Shown piece after piece: positions 25,410-36,785 of a stretch of DNA of 64,000 nucleotides (position 1 is the first letter of the stretch; every line of letters begins with the position of its first letter). A program made the position numbers and the translations under genes. The notes under the pieces were generated by a model. The model did not search any database. It was not told the origin of the DNA and was given only the letters and a program-made list of their open reading frames with translations. The stretch is from positions 23,487,324 through 23,551,323 of the forward strand of contig CP099839.1 in NCBI GenBank assembly GCA_030062745.1. The letters are read 5' to 3'. The stretch comes from Capitulum mitella (taxonomy: Eukaryota > Arthropoda > Thecostraca > Pollicipedomorpha > Pollicipedidae).

Positions 25410-26350
25410 CGAGTATGTCAGGCCTACGTCGTTGCAGCCGCCGCCTCAGGGTCTTCGTCAGCACTGCGGGCGGACGATTCCGCCCGGGTGCCTCTGAGGC
25501 GCGGCGGATCTCGAGGCCCTTTTCGGAGGTCCAGGTGCCGGGGCGGCGTCAGGACGGGCTCCCCGGCCCCCCGGCTGCCCAGCTCACGCGGTTCCGGCCG
25601 CCGCCAGCCGGCCGTGAGAACACAATGGGCGCCGATCCGATCCGGTTCGCACAGCGCCGCCCGGCACCGGCGCTGTCATCACTTCAGCCCCGATCGCGCG
25701 GCTTAGCGGCTCGCCCGGCGCGCCGAACCGGTCGCCGCGTCCATCCCCGCCCCGCCGCCGGCTTAGCCGACGTCGAGCGCGCCGCCAGCGGCCGCCTCTT
25801 CGCCGGTGAAGTCAAGTGTGAACCCGCGCGGTGAGCGGCGCCTGTTTTGTCCACGCGGCGGCGTGTTTACGTTCGCCGCCGGCCGGCGCCGCGGGCGAGC
25901 CGCCGCCGCTCAGGTAGGGACGTGCACATCGGCTTTGGCGGATACGGGGCTTAGGCCGAGCTTGCACGGCGCGGCCGGGCAGCTGACGGCCGATGCGATT
26001 CCCGCCAGATAATCGCGCCGTAAGCCGGCTGCGGCGGCCGGCCGCCGCCCGCCACCCGATGGCACGTGTCTGACCTCACCGTGCCACACGCCACGCGCCG
26101 CGCCGGGACACGTGCGCCTCGGCCGCCGCGGCCGCCGCCTGCCCGGCCGAGCCCCGGTCTGGGTCTGAGCGGTCACGCCAGCATGAAGTCAGCGCGCTGA
26201 TCTCGGCCGAGGAGCCAGCCAGGCGACGAATGAAACGGACCGCGTCTGGCTGCGTATGGTCGGCCAGACTGCCCAGTCCACCCGCCCAGACCGCCGAGTT
26301 TGGCCTCCCAGACCGCCAATCTGACCGCCCAGACCGCCGTTTGGCCGTTC
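25410..26350. other. CpG island (about 0.9 kb)
   Basis: One of the longer islands left of 34 kb. Includes GGCGGCCGGCCGCCGCCCG near 26029 and CGTGTTTACGTTCGCC (about 25862, Fox-like). The right end degrades into a CCCAGACCGCC repeat. No coding support. Confidence 0.5.
26265..26350. repeat. Degenerate tandem (CCGCCCAGACCGCC)n
   Basis: Four to five diverged units of CCCAGACCGCC with GAGTTTGG, AATCTGA or GTTTGG tails, at the right end of the 25.4-26.35 kb island. Confidence 0.75.
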
Positions 26351-26502
26351 GATCCGATCTTGCCGGCCTGACCGCAGAAATGCGAAATAAATAGCAACCA
26401 GAACGACCCTGATAACTACTGCCGATTTCTGTACTTCCTCTTGTGAAGTTCTGAGAGCGAATGGTGTGCACGCAGCCGATGTGTAACCTAGCGGGCCACC
26501 GT

Positions 26503-26900
26503 GTCATTTGTCCAGAGCAATACATCTTCCACCCTGGCTTTATCACGAAGGCGGCCGTGCTGGATGCAGTTGTCTGAACCGCAAACAACGTTGACATGGT
26601 GATTTCACCCATCACAGTCAACGCATTAAAGACATTGGGCACCATTGTGCTTAACCATCTCTCGGAGAGTCTGAGTTTGTACGGAATCAGTGTCGATTGG
26701 TTTCGTGCATGGCTTCAGAATCATGAAGCAATCAGCACCGGTTTCTAAAAACTCCTTATGTCACCCGAAGAGTGATACAGGCTCTATGTTGGGTCCTGTA
26801 TTGTTGTATTGTTTTGATCTGAACGGTCTATTTACAAGTTCCTCGTAAAACGAAAAAGTCATATTGCTGATGACACTCGGCTACCCGAAGCTGGTGTCTG
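26503..26900 (+). mobile_element. Degenerate reverse transcriptase fragment of a second non-LTR element
   Basis: One frame from 26503 to 26745 reads with a single in-frame stop. It contains QYIFHPGFITKAAVLDAVV (a decayed GF-x-K-x-x-x-x-x-A-x-L-D RT block) and LSESLSLYGISVDWFRAWLQ at about 26659-26718, the typical LYGI..WF.SYL region between RT motifs A and B. In a second frame DTGSMLGPVLLYCFDLNGLF (about 26774-26833) is the GVPQGS-x-LGP motif B relic. In a third frame HIADDTR near 26862 keeps the ADD of motif C. Frameshifts and stops make it dead. It is not the same copy as the 31.9 kb element and seems to belong to another family. Confidence 0.72.
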
Positions 26901-28259
26901 ATGATGTGGTGTCTGACGCTGGTGGCGCGAGGTGTCTGACACTATTTCGGATCTTGAATGGAAAGTAAAGGAACACAAGTCGGTTAAATCGGCCCAGTCG
27001 GCTTAAAACGACCCAAAAACGGCACAGAAACCGAAATCATCGACATAAAATGTCGCAGGTAAGTTTCAAACAACGCATTTTCAGCGTATCTTGACGACGC
27101 CTCAATCAAGCGTCCACAGAGGGTCAAAGTTTTAGAAGTAGATTCTCCCTTGACTTGTAGTAGGCAGGTATCGCGCATTTTGCGCAAATACTACTGTACT
27201 TTGGTCGGACCAGTGGGATGTAGCGGCGCCTTCCCAAGAAGGCAATACGTTGCACATAGAGAGACATGATCAGTAGGCGATATGATCTCCGAATGCGGTC
27301 TCCCCGCCATTGACGACTTTCTAAACACGTAACTACAGCAACAGAGCTAGAGCGCAATGTTTAGCTCTCCAGCTTACGGTTTATGTCTCGTCTGCTTCCA
27401 AAGGCATGAGATCTTGCCGTGTGTTTTGTCTTTGAAGTCGTGACTTTGGTGATGTGTTTAAATAATTCTAGCATTGTCGGTTACTTGTATATAAACTGCT
27501 GTTTCCTTAACAGAAGTATTCCATGGAGGAAACATGACACGTGTATACCTACCCACCTCAGATAGCCATGGCATAACTTATCCATATTGCTTCGTCACAG
27601 TGTTTTCTTGAACTGTACGCTAATTTTTCAGATTTAGCTTTCATAAATTATTTTTGATTGAAACAAACATTGTTAAGGTACCTCTTGATTGCAATCTTCT
27701 GGAAACGGGCTTGTGGATTCTTCGCTGCTATTACCTGATAGTTTTTTAACCGCATTTGAGCGTCTAATAGTATTTTTCAGACTAGGCAAAAAGCTTTTGA
27801 ATTCATAGCACATATTGTAACCTGAAAATAGTGATGGTAGCAACAGATGACCTCCGGCTTAGTTTTGAGCTTTTATAAGCTTCATTCACCTCTAGCCACG
27901 GAATGATTTCACGGAAATGTTTTGCGTTTCTGCGGAAGTACATACAACAAGCGTCAATAGGTGGTTGCTCAACTCTGAATAAGACTTATATGTAGTGTTG
28001 CATGAATTTGTCTTCTTTCAAGATCACTTCTCCCTCCTTTCTGTAGCCGTTAACGCTCTCTCTAAAGTGTGTTCCTTATCTCTCTTAAGTTTCACAATTT
28101 TACGTGCAATATTTTGGCAAACGTCCCTCGGATTCCATGCGATAAATATTTCCCAGAAATCACAATGTTCTTAGTAATTTAAGCCAATGAGCACTTTGTA
28201 CGCCTTGCATTTCGTAGACTTTTTTGTCTGAGCCAAGCGCTCCTGAGTTGATAAAGCCA
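26901..28259. other. Intergenic spacer
   Basis: AT-rich. The part next to the RT relic (26901-26960, with GTGTCTGA repeats) may still belong to it. No gene. Confidence 0.4.
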
Positions 28260-28720
28260 TGATTTTTGCGTCGGCGGTTTCTCAGCCCGTCGAGGATCCC
28301 AGCGCGGCATTAGACGATACCAAACACACCGCAGCAAAGTCTCTGCGGTCAGAGCTGCCACGTGCACGTGCCGACTTCAAACAAAGCGCCGGCGTCCCGC
28401 TATCGGGAGCCGATCGCCGTCCCCGGCCGCGCCGGGCTCGCATGCTAGCGCCGCGCCGAGCCGTCTCGGCGAGTGACGCGCGCTGTTGTGACGGCCGCGT
28501 CGTCCGCGGAGACGGCGCCGTCGTCGGCCTGTCGCCGCCCGTTTCCGGGCGCCGCGTGACGCCGCCGTCCGGCCGGCTCCCCGGGGGGCGCGAGCCGGTC
28601 TCCCGCGCCGCCGCCGCACCGGCCGCCGTCCCACGTTGTCGTCCCCTGCCCGATGGGGTGAGACTGTCCCCCAGTCCGGGTCAGAGGGGCTTGTCTCGGT
28701 GAGACGTCGTGGTCCGTCTG
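28260..28720. other. CpG island
   Basis: CpG-dense. Several long overlapping frames on both strands are stop-poor by composition. Confidence 0.45.
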
Positions 28721-31700
28721 ACAGCCCGGCAAAGGGCATCTGCATAGCGAGCGTCCAGCTGGTGAGGTCAGCGAGGCCACTAGGCGGGTCGCAGAGAGCA
28801 GCGATGACGTCAAGCCGGGTGACGTGACAGGGCACAGAGGCCTGGAGTGTCGCTGACTTCCACCTCACGAAATGGGGTCACGTGCATTGCTGTAGTTAGT
28901 TGGAAATGATGTTCCTGCCAAGCGTCATGAACAGATTTTACAACATTCATGGTCCGGTGCATAAAAATGTTTCTTCTTGCGACCTGACTATCACGACAAA
29001 AAAGGCTGGACTTTGAGCCACAGTGAAGTGAAAAGTAACAGAGTTACAGCATTCCTTTCCCAGGACATTAGTACGGAAATGAGACCTTGCACTCACATGC
29101 ACGCGCTACGTGCTAGCTTAGTGCGTTTCAGTCTACTTCTAACTTCAGTTAGAAATAGCAGAAAGCTGCCTTCTTTACATGTTCAAGCTTAGGAACTAAA
29201 TATTTTTGACCTGTGTTTTCCGTTTTGTGTGGCGCATTACCTGAGCAGAAGAGAAACTTGAAATGACACCCTTCTACTCATATGTTCCTATAGCTGAACA
29301 GGCGGATAATACTGAACGTAAAGTGAGCATTAAACTAAAAGCAAACAGTAAAGTAAATGAAGATACATGAGTAAAGTAAAAAAGCATGATAGTAAGATGA
29401 TTAGAGAAACTAAGCTGAACAAACAGTGTTGTCGAATTCGGGGAAAATCGCATTTTTTATACTTGCAACCTGAAGAAAAATAACGGCGAGAGGCGAAATT
29501 CAGTCGTCTTACGGTTTTTAGTGTTTCTTAGTGTCTTAGTCTTTAGTGTTTAGTGTCTTACGGTTTAGTGTTTTAGTTAGTGTTTCTGTTTGCAGCTTAG
29601 TTTAGCTCTCGGTATTTTCATCTATACTCTTGAGCATTGTACAGACTCAAATCATGTGAAACTCCTGTTCGTCGATTTCTTGAGAGTTTTCCGCAACGAA
29701 GTTTGATTGGCTTTTGGCCCTATTCCATGCTGGAGGGAGCAGAGTCTGTCCCCCTCCGTTTTTGACAGCACATTTCCGTGCTTTGAAATCTGCTTCACGA
29801 AAGTTCGTGATTTTCCTAAATACATTTTCACATGCTGTGACAAAATTTCAAAAATTTATCTCCAGCAGAGGCGGTTCCAGGACATCTTTCAGAGAGGCAT
29901 GTTTGAGGAACATGGCGGTTTCTAGAGATCGTGCACTTCAACGTGGTCATATATCACTCTGATGTCCCTGATAATGTCGCGGACGGTTCAAATGATCTAA
30001 ATGTTTGTAATGTGCACATTTTAAAGTATTGTTAAGAAAAAAGCTGGTCAATGAAGGATCCAGGAGCCAGTAAATGGGAGCATTTATATTTTATTATTTC
30101 TATAAATGTATGACTTACTTGTATCAATCAAACAAGGCTAATATATGATCTAGACAAATCTATCCTAATCTACGCATATAATTCCCTTATACATGCTGTC
30201 TGTGGCGTCTCCAGGCGTCGGCTTTAGAGGACACATCAGTGGGCCCAAAAGACATCTACATCTTTGTGATTGATTTGGTTAGTTCCACAAACATTACAAT
30301 CAAGTGCCATATATTTCAGTAAAAATAAAGATCAGTGGAAGCCCCAGGGAAATGCAAAGAGGCATTTTATTTCTTTTTACTCCTGGCAGACTATAACTCA
30401 ATTTGCCGTGAAGAAAGTTATCCCTTTTTCTGGTAAACCGGATCCGCCTATGGGCACTTATCATATGTATATAATGTAAAACGTTGCACATATGGAAATA
30501 GTTTCCGAACACAAATAAGCTGGCCAGACTCCAGATATACTGCAGAATGAGTTAACTGTTCCCAAACAAGTGCACCTCTTTTAATGTGCCTTGGATTCGC
30601 TTATGAATTTTGAAAATCGAACTCTTACTAAGATATGTGATAGATCCATCAAATCTCCGTAGGAATGACGTGACTTAGGACAAAACTGGCCATAAACTGT
30701 GGTCAGGAAACTTGTATTAATGAAGTTTATTTATTCCCGAATTTGACCTCCCATCTGCCTTTTCAAAAATTTTCAATACTTCTTTTTAGAAATGTACGCC
30801 TCACTATAGGCTGTCGAACGCCGTTTTTTTGCAAGGGAAATTGGACCGATATTTTTCGAGGCCGCAGGGGGCCAGGATCTGTCCCCCGTCAGCACGGAAT
30901 CGTATAGAGCGGTCAGGAACATGGAGCAAGGTTAAAACACCGGATATTGGTAACGGCATGTCGCAGAAAGCAAAAACCACCTGACGTCCTATTCTTGTGA
31001 ATAATCCAGTGTTCGTAACATGGATTATGGTGTCATAACGATTTCCCGGCTTTTGCCTGGAAAACACGAATACGTGTTTTCGAAAACGTGTGGCTCCCTT
31101 GCTGGCACTGATTTCGTTCCGAAAAATTCGATGACTGACATGAACGTAGCGAGATGAAGGAGTTTTCGTGCCTCTTTGCTAATGGGCTTAAAGTACCTAA
31201 CACTTTTTCCTTGCTGGAAGCGGATCGTGAGATTCCAGACATGCTTAAAACAAGAAAAGCTGCATCGCCTCAGCACCAAAGAATTCCGTGGCCAGGAGCT
31301 CCACATCTCATGGACAGCATGTAGAAATGCCCACTTGTTCCCCCCTATGGGAATGGTACCTGCAATAGATAGATGCGAGTACAGGCCAGTTTCTTTGACA
31401 TTACTTCTACACCTAACCGTTTTTGCAATGGCGAATTTGCAAATGTTGCCCAAGATGTAGCCGAAGTTTACCATGAGATGCCAATTTTAGACAGAGGTTT
31501 AAAACTGAAGTAACATCAAAGTAATCCTGAGGCTTTAAGCGCAGCAGCAGTTTCAGCCTAGTCACTGTTCTGCAGTATGTCGGTTCCTTTTCTCTGTATA
31601 AATGGCATGTGATACATAACAAGATGTCATATTGCGACATAACTGTGACTTTCCCTTGTGGAAACGGCTAAAAGGTCACGCGTTTAAATGTCATGAAGAA

Positions 31701-31849
31701 AAAAATGTTTTATGTTTCTAATATACGTTATACTTTTTTTGGGTAGCTGGTTGAAAGACAGTTATCCACAAAACGTCTGAAAACGTCTGCAGAATATCAG
31801 CCTCATGTCGTCTCACACATGAAAGAACCTCTTCGTTCTTTCATCCTTT
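28721..31849. other. Intergenic spacer
   Basis: About 3 kb, AT-rich. Contains the TTAGTGT repeat. At 29690-29900 CAGAGGCGGTTCCAGGACAT and a CCCCCTCCG stretch resemble decayed repeat ends, as does 30850-30900. The minus frame 31025-31474 is unrecognised. Confidence 0.4.
29509..29605. repeat. Degenerate TTAGTGT-type tandem repeat
   Basis: About eight irregular copies of TTTAGTGT / CTTAGTGT / CTTACGGTTTAGTG. Not a TTAGG telomere repeat. Confidence 0.75.
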
Positions 31850-33356
31850 AAGTCTCCCCTTTTCTCTTTGAAAAATCCGGGAGCTTGCGGAGCTGGCGGC
31901 ATCTGCATCAGGATCATCAGGCTGTGTTCTGACGTCATCGGCCCTGCCATCCTTCACATAATTAACACCTGTCTCACAACCTGTGAGTATCCTACTTCCA
32001 GGAAACATTCCCTAGTTCAACACATCCATAAATCTGGAAGCCCCTCCAGAGTCTCTAGCTTCCGACCCATTTACATCGTCCCTGCCTTCGCCAACCTTGT
32101 CGAAAAAGTGGTTCAGCACCAGTTCTGCTCCCACATGGCTTACAACTACCTTTTCCCAGCATGGTTTCCGGCCGGGTCTCTCCACGGAAACAGCGCTTCT
32201 TACCGTATCTCCCCACATCCTTTCTGCGTTACCTTACCTTTCTTTCCCTCCTTGATCTAGTGCAATGCTTCCACATGATCGACCACGTCAAGCTCCTTAC
32301 TAAGTTCCAAACCTATCCTGTCGACACAGCCTGGTTTCGTTCTTGTGTAAGTGGCTATGCTAAGTCAGTTTGTACAGCTGACGGGCGTGGAAACCGACAC
32401 CTATTCAACCCTTGTCCTATTCCATCAGTGTATTCCAGGATTCTTTACTTCAACCTCTCCTGTTCCAGATATTTTCCAATTTCCTTTAACGCACCTGAGA
32501 CACTCCCTCAACTCACCGCTACTACGGAAAGCTCTTTAGACCTCTGGTTCCACTTCCTCGAATTAAAGTCAACACAAGCAAAACTGAGCTCTTTGTTTTG
32601 GTTTGGTTGCCATCAAAATTGTCGCGGCTTGGCCCCGATCTCCATTCGGTTCCGCGAAGACAGTGCCAGAGAGGCCCACTGAAAAATCTTGGCGTGCTTT
32701 TCAAGAAGACTGTCACCTGGGACTCTCATGTATCTGCCCTCGTCAAAAAATGCAATGGCATCCGCATCAGTCTGGCCCACGTGCGTCATCAGATTCCTTC
32801 TCTCCCTCTTGCCCATCCTTATCAATGCCTTGGTCATCTCGCACGTCCGCTATTACCTGACAGTTTTTGATAATGGCTCAGAAAAGGGCATGCAACGCCT
32901 ACAAAAAATTCCAACCTTTGCTCTGCGAGTCATCTCTGGCCAGACAAGTTCGGACTGCGAGCTAAGCTTGGCTGGCCCATTGCCCACCAGCTGTACGAAA
33001 TGCATTCTCCAAATTTTCTCCACAAAATACACAGTATCGGAGAACCACAAATTGTCACCTGTCTATTTCCGGCCACCTCAGAACTCCGCTCGCGTCACAC
33101 TCGCCAGGACATTGATCTAGCTCCTCCACGGGTTAGGACTGAAATAGGCAGACGACGCTCTTGTACAAACCTGCGCGACTTGGCGGCAGCTGCTTTTAAA
33201 CATGTACTGAATGGGTTTTTAGATTTTTAGGTGGGGAGTACTGGGTGTGTGTTTTACTCTTTGTGCGCTTTTATGTCTTCATTTGTGTGTTTGCTGAGTG
33301 TCGTTTTTAACATGATTTTCCTTTTAACTTTGAAGCAACATTTGGAATAAATGTTT
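31850..33356 (+). mobile_element. Degenerate non-LTR retrotransposon, reverse transcriptase and 3' tail (Jockey/CR1-like)
   Basis: A plus-strand RT domain broken into at least five frames. In order: a frame from about 31855 with KNPGACG, then KSGSPSRVSSFRPIYIVPAF (fingers region); QHGFRPGLSTETALL at 32157-32201 in another frame; LLDLVQCFHMIDH from about 32248 (motif A with its first aspartate kept); KNLGVLFKKTVTWDSHVSAL near 32680; LVISHVRYYLTVFDNGSEKG near 32830 (thumb/connection); and NLRDLAAAAFKHVLNGFLDF ending at 33230. The motif with the YADD catalytic pair is missing: a deletion joins motif-A-side sequence to the downstream part. A 3' tail with AATAAA at 33346-33351 follows. The 5' part and endonuclease are absent, the usual 5' truncation. 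An old, inactive copy. Confidence 0.85.
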
Positions 33357-34459
33357 TAACCATGGAAGTGTTTTTACGGTCAGTACGATATAATACAATA
33401 CAAGCGTAATTGCCTGCTAATGACATGAAGTTCCCAATACCTCCAATTCAAGTTACCAGTACGACGCCTTGTGGGACACATGACGAGCGTGGCTTACTGC
33501 ACCTATTTCTAAGTTTTGAAGTACTATTATATCTGAAAACATTATATGGTGAACTGACTTCCCCTTGATACATATGACGATAGAAATAGATATGTAGCGA
33601 TTTACTGCAGTCGTTTGCAACCGATGAATCACAAGTTTAAACACCGGGCACCCATGATATTGTTCACTGTCGTACTGAAAAGCTTAAAAACACCCGTAGA
33701 TGAAAAAGTCCAAGGGCAAAAACCCTACTACCGAAAGAGTTACGAGGACATAACACAAGAAATCCTGCAAATCAGCTCATGGCAAATGCAGACGCATAAA
33801 ATCCAGAGAATGGAGATCTGGTGAAAAATTTTGACGAGAAATTCATGATGCGATGTCCAACGGCTGAGAACCTATTAACCCGCAGAAAGTCTGAGGCTGT
33901 GCCAATCGAACCGCGCCGGACCATGCAGTCTGATTTTTTCTGTTAATGAAAGTAAGACTTACTCGGCCCACGGACTCGCTCGTAATGTACCAGCACGCAC
34001 ATGCTCCTTGCGTACAGAGTTCGGTCGAAAACAACGAAGGACGTGGAATTTTAACATACTTGCGTGTGGAAGAAACGCGATCAAGAGCGACCTCGACATC
34101 TGCAGCCAGCTCCACCTGCGGATCAGAGGGAGCCGCCCATGCGTGGGAGATCCAGCGTCCGGCTGGCATATCTGTGGTGCTGATCCAGATTTGGACCGTT
34201 AACATGCCTCGGCGGCCGGCCTTGCGGAGCTCTCTGGCGGACAAGCCGGCACCGGCTGAGCTCAGCTCAAGACCAGAGTACAGGGAAAACAAAACGCCCG
34301 CTGAGACTGGTGACGCCGTCATGGTAGCGCTTTCCTTTGATCTCGCTGTAGGACACGCAATCCACTTGTTCAGCAACGACAAGAAAAACTTGCGTCTCGC
34401 GACGAAGATAAAGTAAACTGAAAACGGTTGCCTTCCATTGGCAAGCCTGGGTTTGAAGT
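33357..34459. other. Intergenic spacer
   Basis: Contains a 221-codon minus frame (33843-34508) overlapping a 156-codon plus frame. Neither has a recognisable domain or context, so both are left out. Confidence 0.35.
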
Positions 34460-34900
34460 GGTTTAACTTGAGCGCCGCCGGCGCGCCAACGATCAAACCA
34501 CGCCGCAAACGCCGCGCGTGACCTTTCCTGACGCTCAGTCACGCAACGCAGGCGCCGACCGCGTCGGCCGTCCATCACGGCGCGTCCCGTCCTCCGACGG
34601 CGACGGCCAGGGAAAACAGGAACCGGCCGTCGGCCGGCCAGCTGGTCGTCTGAGTGACGTCAAAGGGTCGCGCGCGTGACGCGTCATCGCCGGCTGTCAC
34701 CGGCCGTCAGCGGGGCGCACCTGCCGCGGCGGCGATAGCCATCGGCCGTCGTCGGCCGTCCGCGCCGCTGGCGACGCCGGCCGGCCGCCGACCGGCCGGC
34801 ACAGGGTCATACTGGGCACGCGGCTCTCGTGGACAGGACAGGACGACCGTGGATAGTCTGGTTTGTAGGGCAGGACAGGGCGACAGTGGTTAGTCAGCCG
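34460..34900. other. CpG island left of the CT tract
   Basis: GCCGGCCGGCCGCC at about 34779 and several GGCCGTCGGCCG units. Ends in CAGGACAGG repeats (34836-34880) just before the CT repeat. Confidence 0.45.
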
Positions 34901-34932
34901 GCTCGCGTGCTCCTGTTGGTCGCGACTTTTTT

Positions 34933-34943
34933 CCCTCTCTCCC

Positions 34944-34990
<47 letters not shown>

Positions 34991-35048
34991 TTCTCTGTCT
35001 CCCTGTGTCTCTCTCTCTCTGTCTCCCCTGTTCCATGCTGTCTCTCTA
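34933..35048. repeat. (CT)n pyrimidine tract (GAGA on the minus strand)
   Basis: Long CT repeat with a perfect core at about 34951-34988 and interrupted TCTCC/CTGTCTC extensions. On the minus strand this is a clustered GAGAG array, the binding motif of GAGA-factor-type proteins. The hydrophobic frames read through here are a composition artefact. Confidence 0.93.
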
Positions 35049-35339
35049 TGTTTTTTTTTATGAACTTCTGCTTGGATTCCTCCTCGTTTTTCCACAATTA
35101 GCCACTTCCTTTTTCACTTTCCTTTGCTTTTTATTTTCATTTTTTGCTCTCTTTGCTATGTTATCTTTTTTAGTATTCTTGCCACGCATAATGATATCTG
35201 GGAACACCTGTCTTTCCAGGTGGACTAAAACTAGGTGTGTGTCATGTCCTTCACAAAAAATAACTTTTTGGCAAATGTCCCCATTCTCATACATGGTGGG
35301 CCCAAACCAACCTCACCTTTCGCAGCCACCTCCGCTCTT

Positions 35340-36640
35340 TGTTCAGCAGCTCTTCGCTTTCGAGCCGGGTTCCACGCCCCGCAACTTTGCATTCCCGGCG
35401 AGGGGCCATCAAATCTGCGTCAGCCCATTCGAGAGGGGAGCGCCGCCGCGCCCTATCTGCCGGCAGCGGCGGGGCGGCGCCGGTGTCGTCGACGTCGATG
35501 CGGCCGCGATGACTCAGAGCGTCGGCTCCGTCGCAGCGGCGCTCCGCCCCGCTGATCCGCCGCAGCCACCCCTGGGAGATAGGTTAATTTCACGTACCGC
35601 TGGGCACGTAAGAAACGTGCTGAATAATACACCGGCCCCTGAATGGGCAGGCCGTCCGAGGCTGGGAATAGGGGGAATCGCGCAGCCCTGAGTTTGACAG
35701 CGGCGGTTTACACGTCAAACCGACGTGAAATTGGTGATTATGCGACTGGCCTGGGTGGTCGATACCCGGGGATTATTCAGTGTGAACACATGGCATCCTC
35801 CCGGGCAAAGGCTGCGGGACCTTGAGTGGCGCGAGGGCGCATGCGACCGAGTTCGCCGCGGAGCAGCCGATGCGGACTCGCGTCGTCTAAACCTGCGCGG
35901 CTTGCCGCAGTCGGCCCTGGTGACACCTCTCGTTCACACCTGCTCGCTGCGGTGGTGTGCCGGCGCGCCAGCGACCGGTCCACCTGCGAACTCGGCGCAG
36001 CCTGCGCCGCTGCACGCCGCCGCCGGTCGCGCCTCCGGAAGGGCGCAGCTGTGCGGGGACGATCCTGGACTCCGAAAAGCCGCCGCCGGGGCCGCGCGCC
36101 GGCCGATTCCGGCGAGCGCGGCGCGGCGCGGCGTGCCGCGGCGCGCACCCGCGGGCACGCCGGCCGGCTCTCATCTCGGGCTTTACGCCGCCTTAACTGG
36201 CGCGGCGCGGCGGCGGCGGCGGCCGGCGGCGCGCCGGCGGCCCTGATTGCCGCTTTACGAGCCTGTTTGTTTGGCGGCCGGCCGGCGCACGGTAGCCGCG
36301 GTTGCAGGACACACTCCGGGCGCCGTTGCAGCCGCCGATGGCTCGGTCGGCCTGTAAATCATAGTTATTACGGGCAGTCATGCGTCTTTTTGTGGCAGGA
36401 GATTGGCCCGGCCGGCGCGGCGCCGGCCGCTGCCGGGCGCCGCCGCTCTTCCCACACTCTCCAGATTCCGCGACGGTTATCGGTTGTAAAGTGATTCTCC
36501 AATGAGGGATGATGACACAAATTGGTGCGACTGGAGGACGGGCCGCCGTGGAATGGTCCGCCTCGGGCGCTGGAGGCTGACCCCGCGCGCGACTGTCCCC
36601 TGCTGATCGCAGCCGGAGGTCGGCCGGCCAAGCCCCGGGC
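35340..36640. other. Large CpG island (about 1.3 kb)
   Basis: The longest island away from the gene. AT-rich islets: CTGTTTGTTTGG (about 36261, Fox-like), GTAAATCATAGTTATTACGG (about 36353) and TGTAAAGTGATTCTCCAATG (about 36485). Long frames on both strands are mutually exclusive and unrecognised. Confidence 0.5.
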
Positions 36641-36654
36641 TACCGACGTGAGCG

Positions 36655-36785
36655 GTCGGCGCCGCACGTCAGCTGATCATCAGGCGGACGAGGTCGATTT
36701 GCATCGATTTGTGATGGTGCAGTTGGTGATTAGCGATAGGAGCGAGCTGATTACGGAGGTGCAGGTGGAAGAGTAGGTTCGGGTT
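36655..36785. promoter_or_regulatory. Candidate enhancer core with a POU octamer
   Basis: Perfect octamer ATTTGCAT at 36697-36704, CAGCTGATCA (E-box, about 36670), and GATTAGCG and GATTACGG (Otx/bicoid-class GATTA cores) within 100 bp. Right shoulder of the large CpG island. Inference from motifs only. Confidence 0.35.

Noticed and set aside
26076-26645. 189-codon minus-strand frame
   Set aside because: Opposite the plus-strand RT relic and a CCCAGACCGCC repeat; not an independent gene.
29509-29605. Telomere-like repeat
   Set aside because: The unit is TTAGTGT-like and irregular; it matches neither TTAGG nor TTAGGG arrays.
29980-30010. tRNA-type B-box (GGTTCAAATG) suggesting a SINE
   Set aside because: No matching A-box, no poly(A) or terminal repeat and no second copy; too short to support.
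33843-34508. 221-codon minus-strand frame
   Set aside because: No recognisable motif; overlapped by a 156-codon plus-strand frame; no splice or promoter context. A homology search could still rescue it.
35005-35691. 228-codon plus-strand frame with a hydrophobic start
   Set aside because: The hydrophobic part is translated from a CT/T-rich tract and the rest from a CpG island. No family resemblance.
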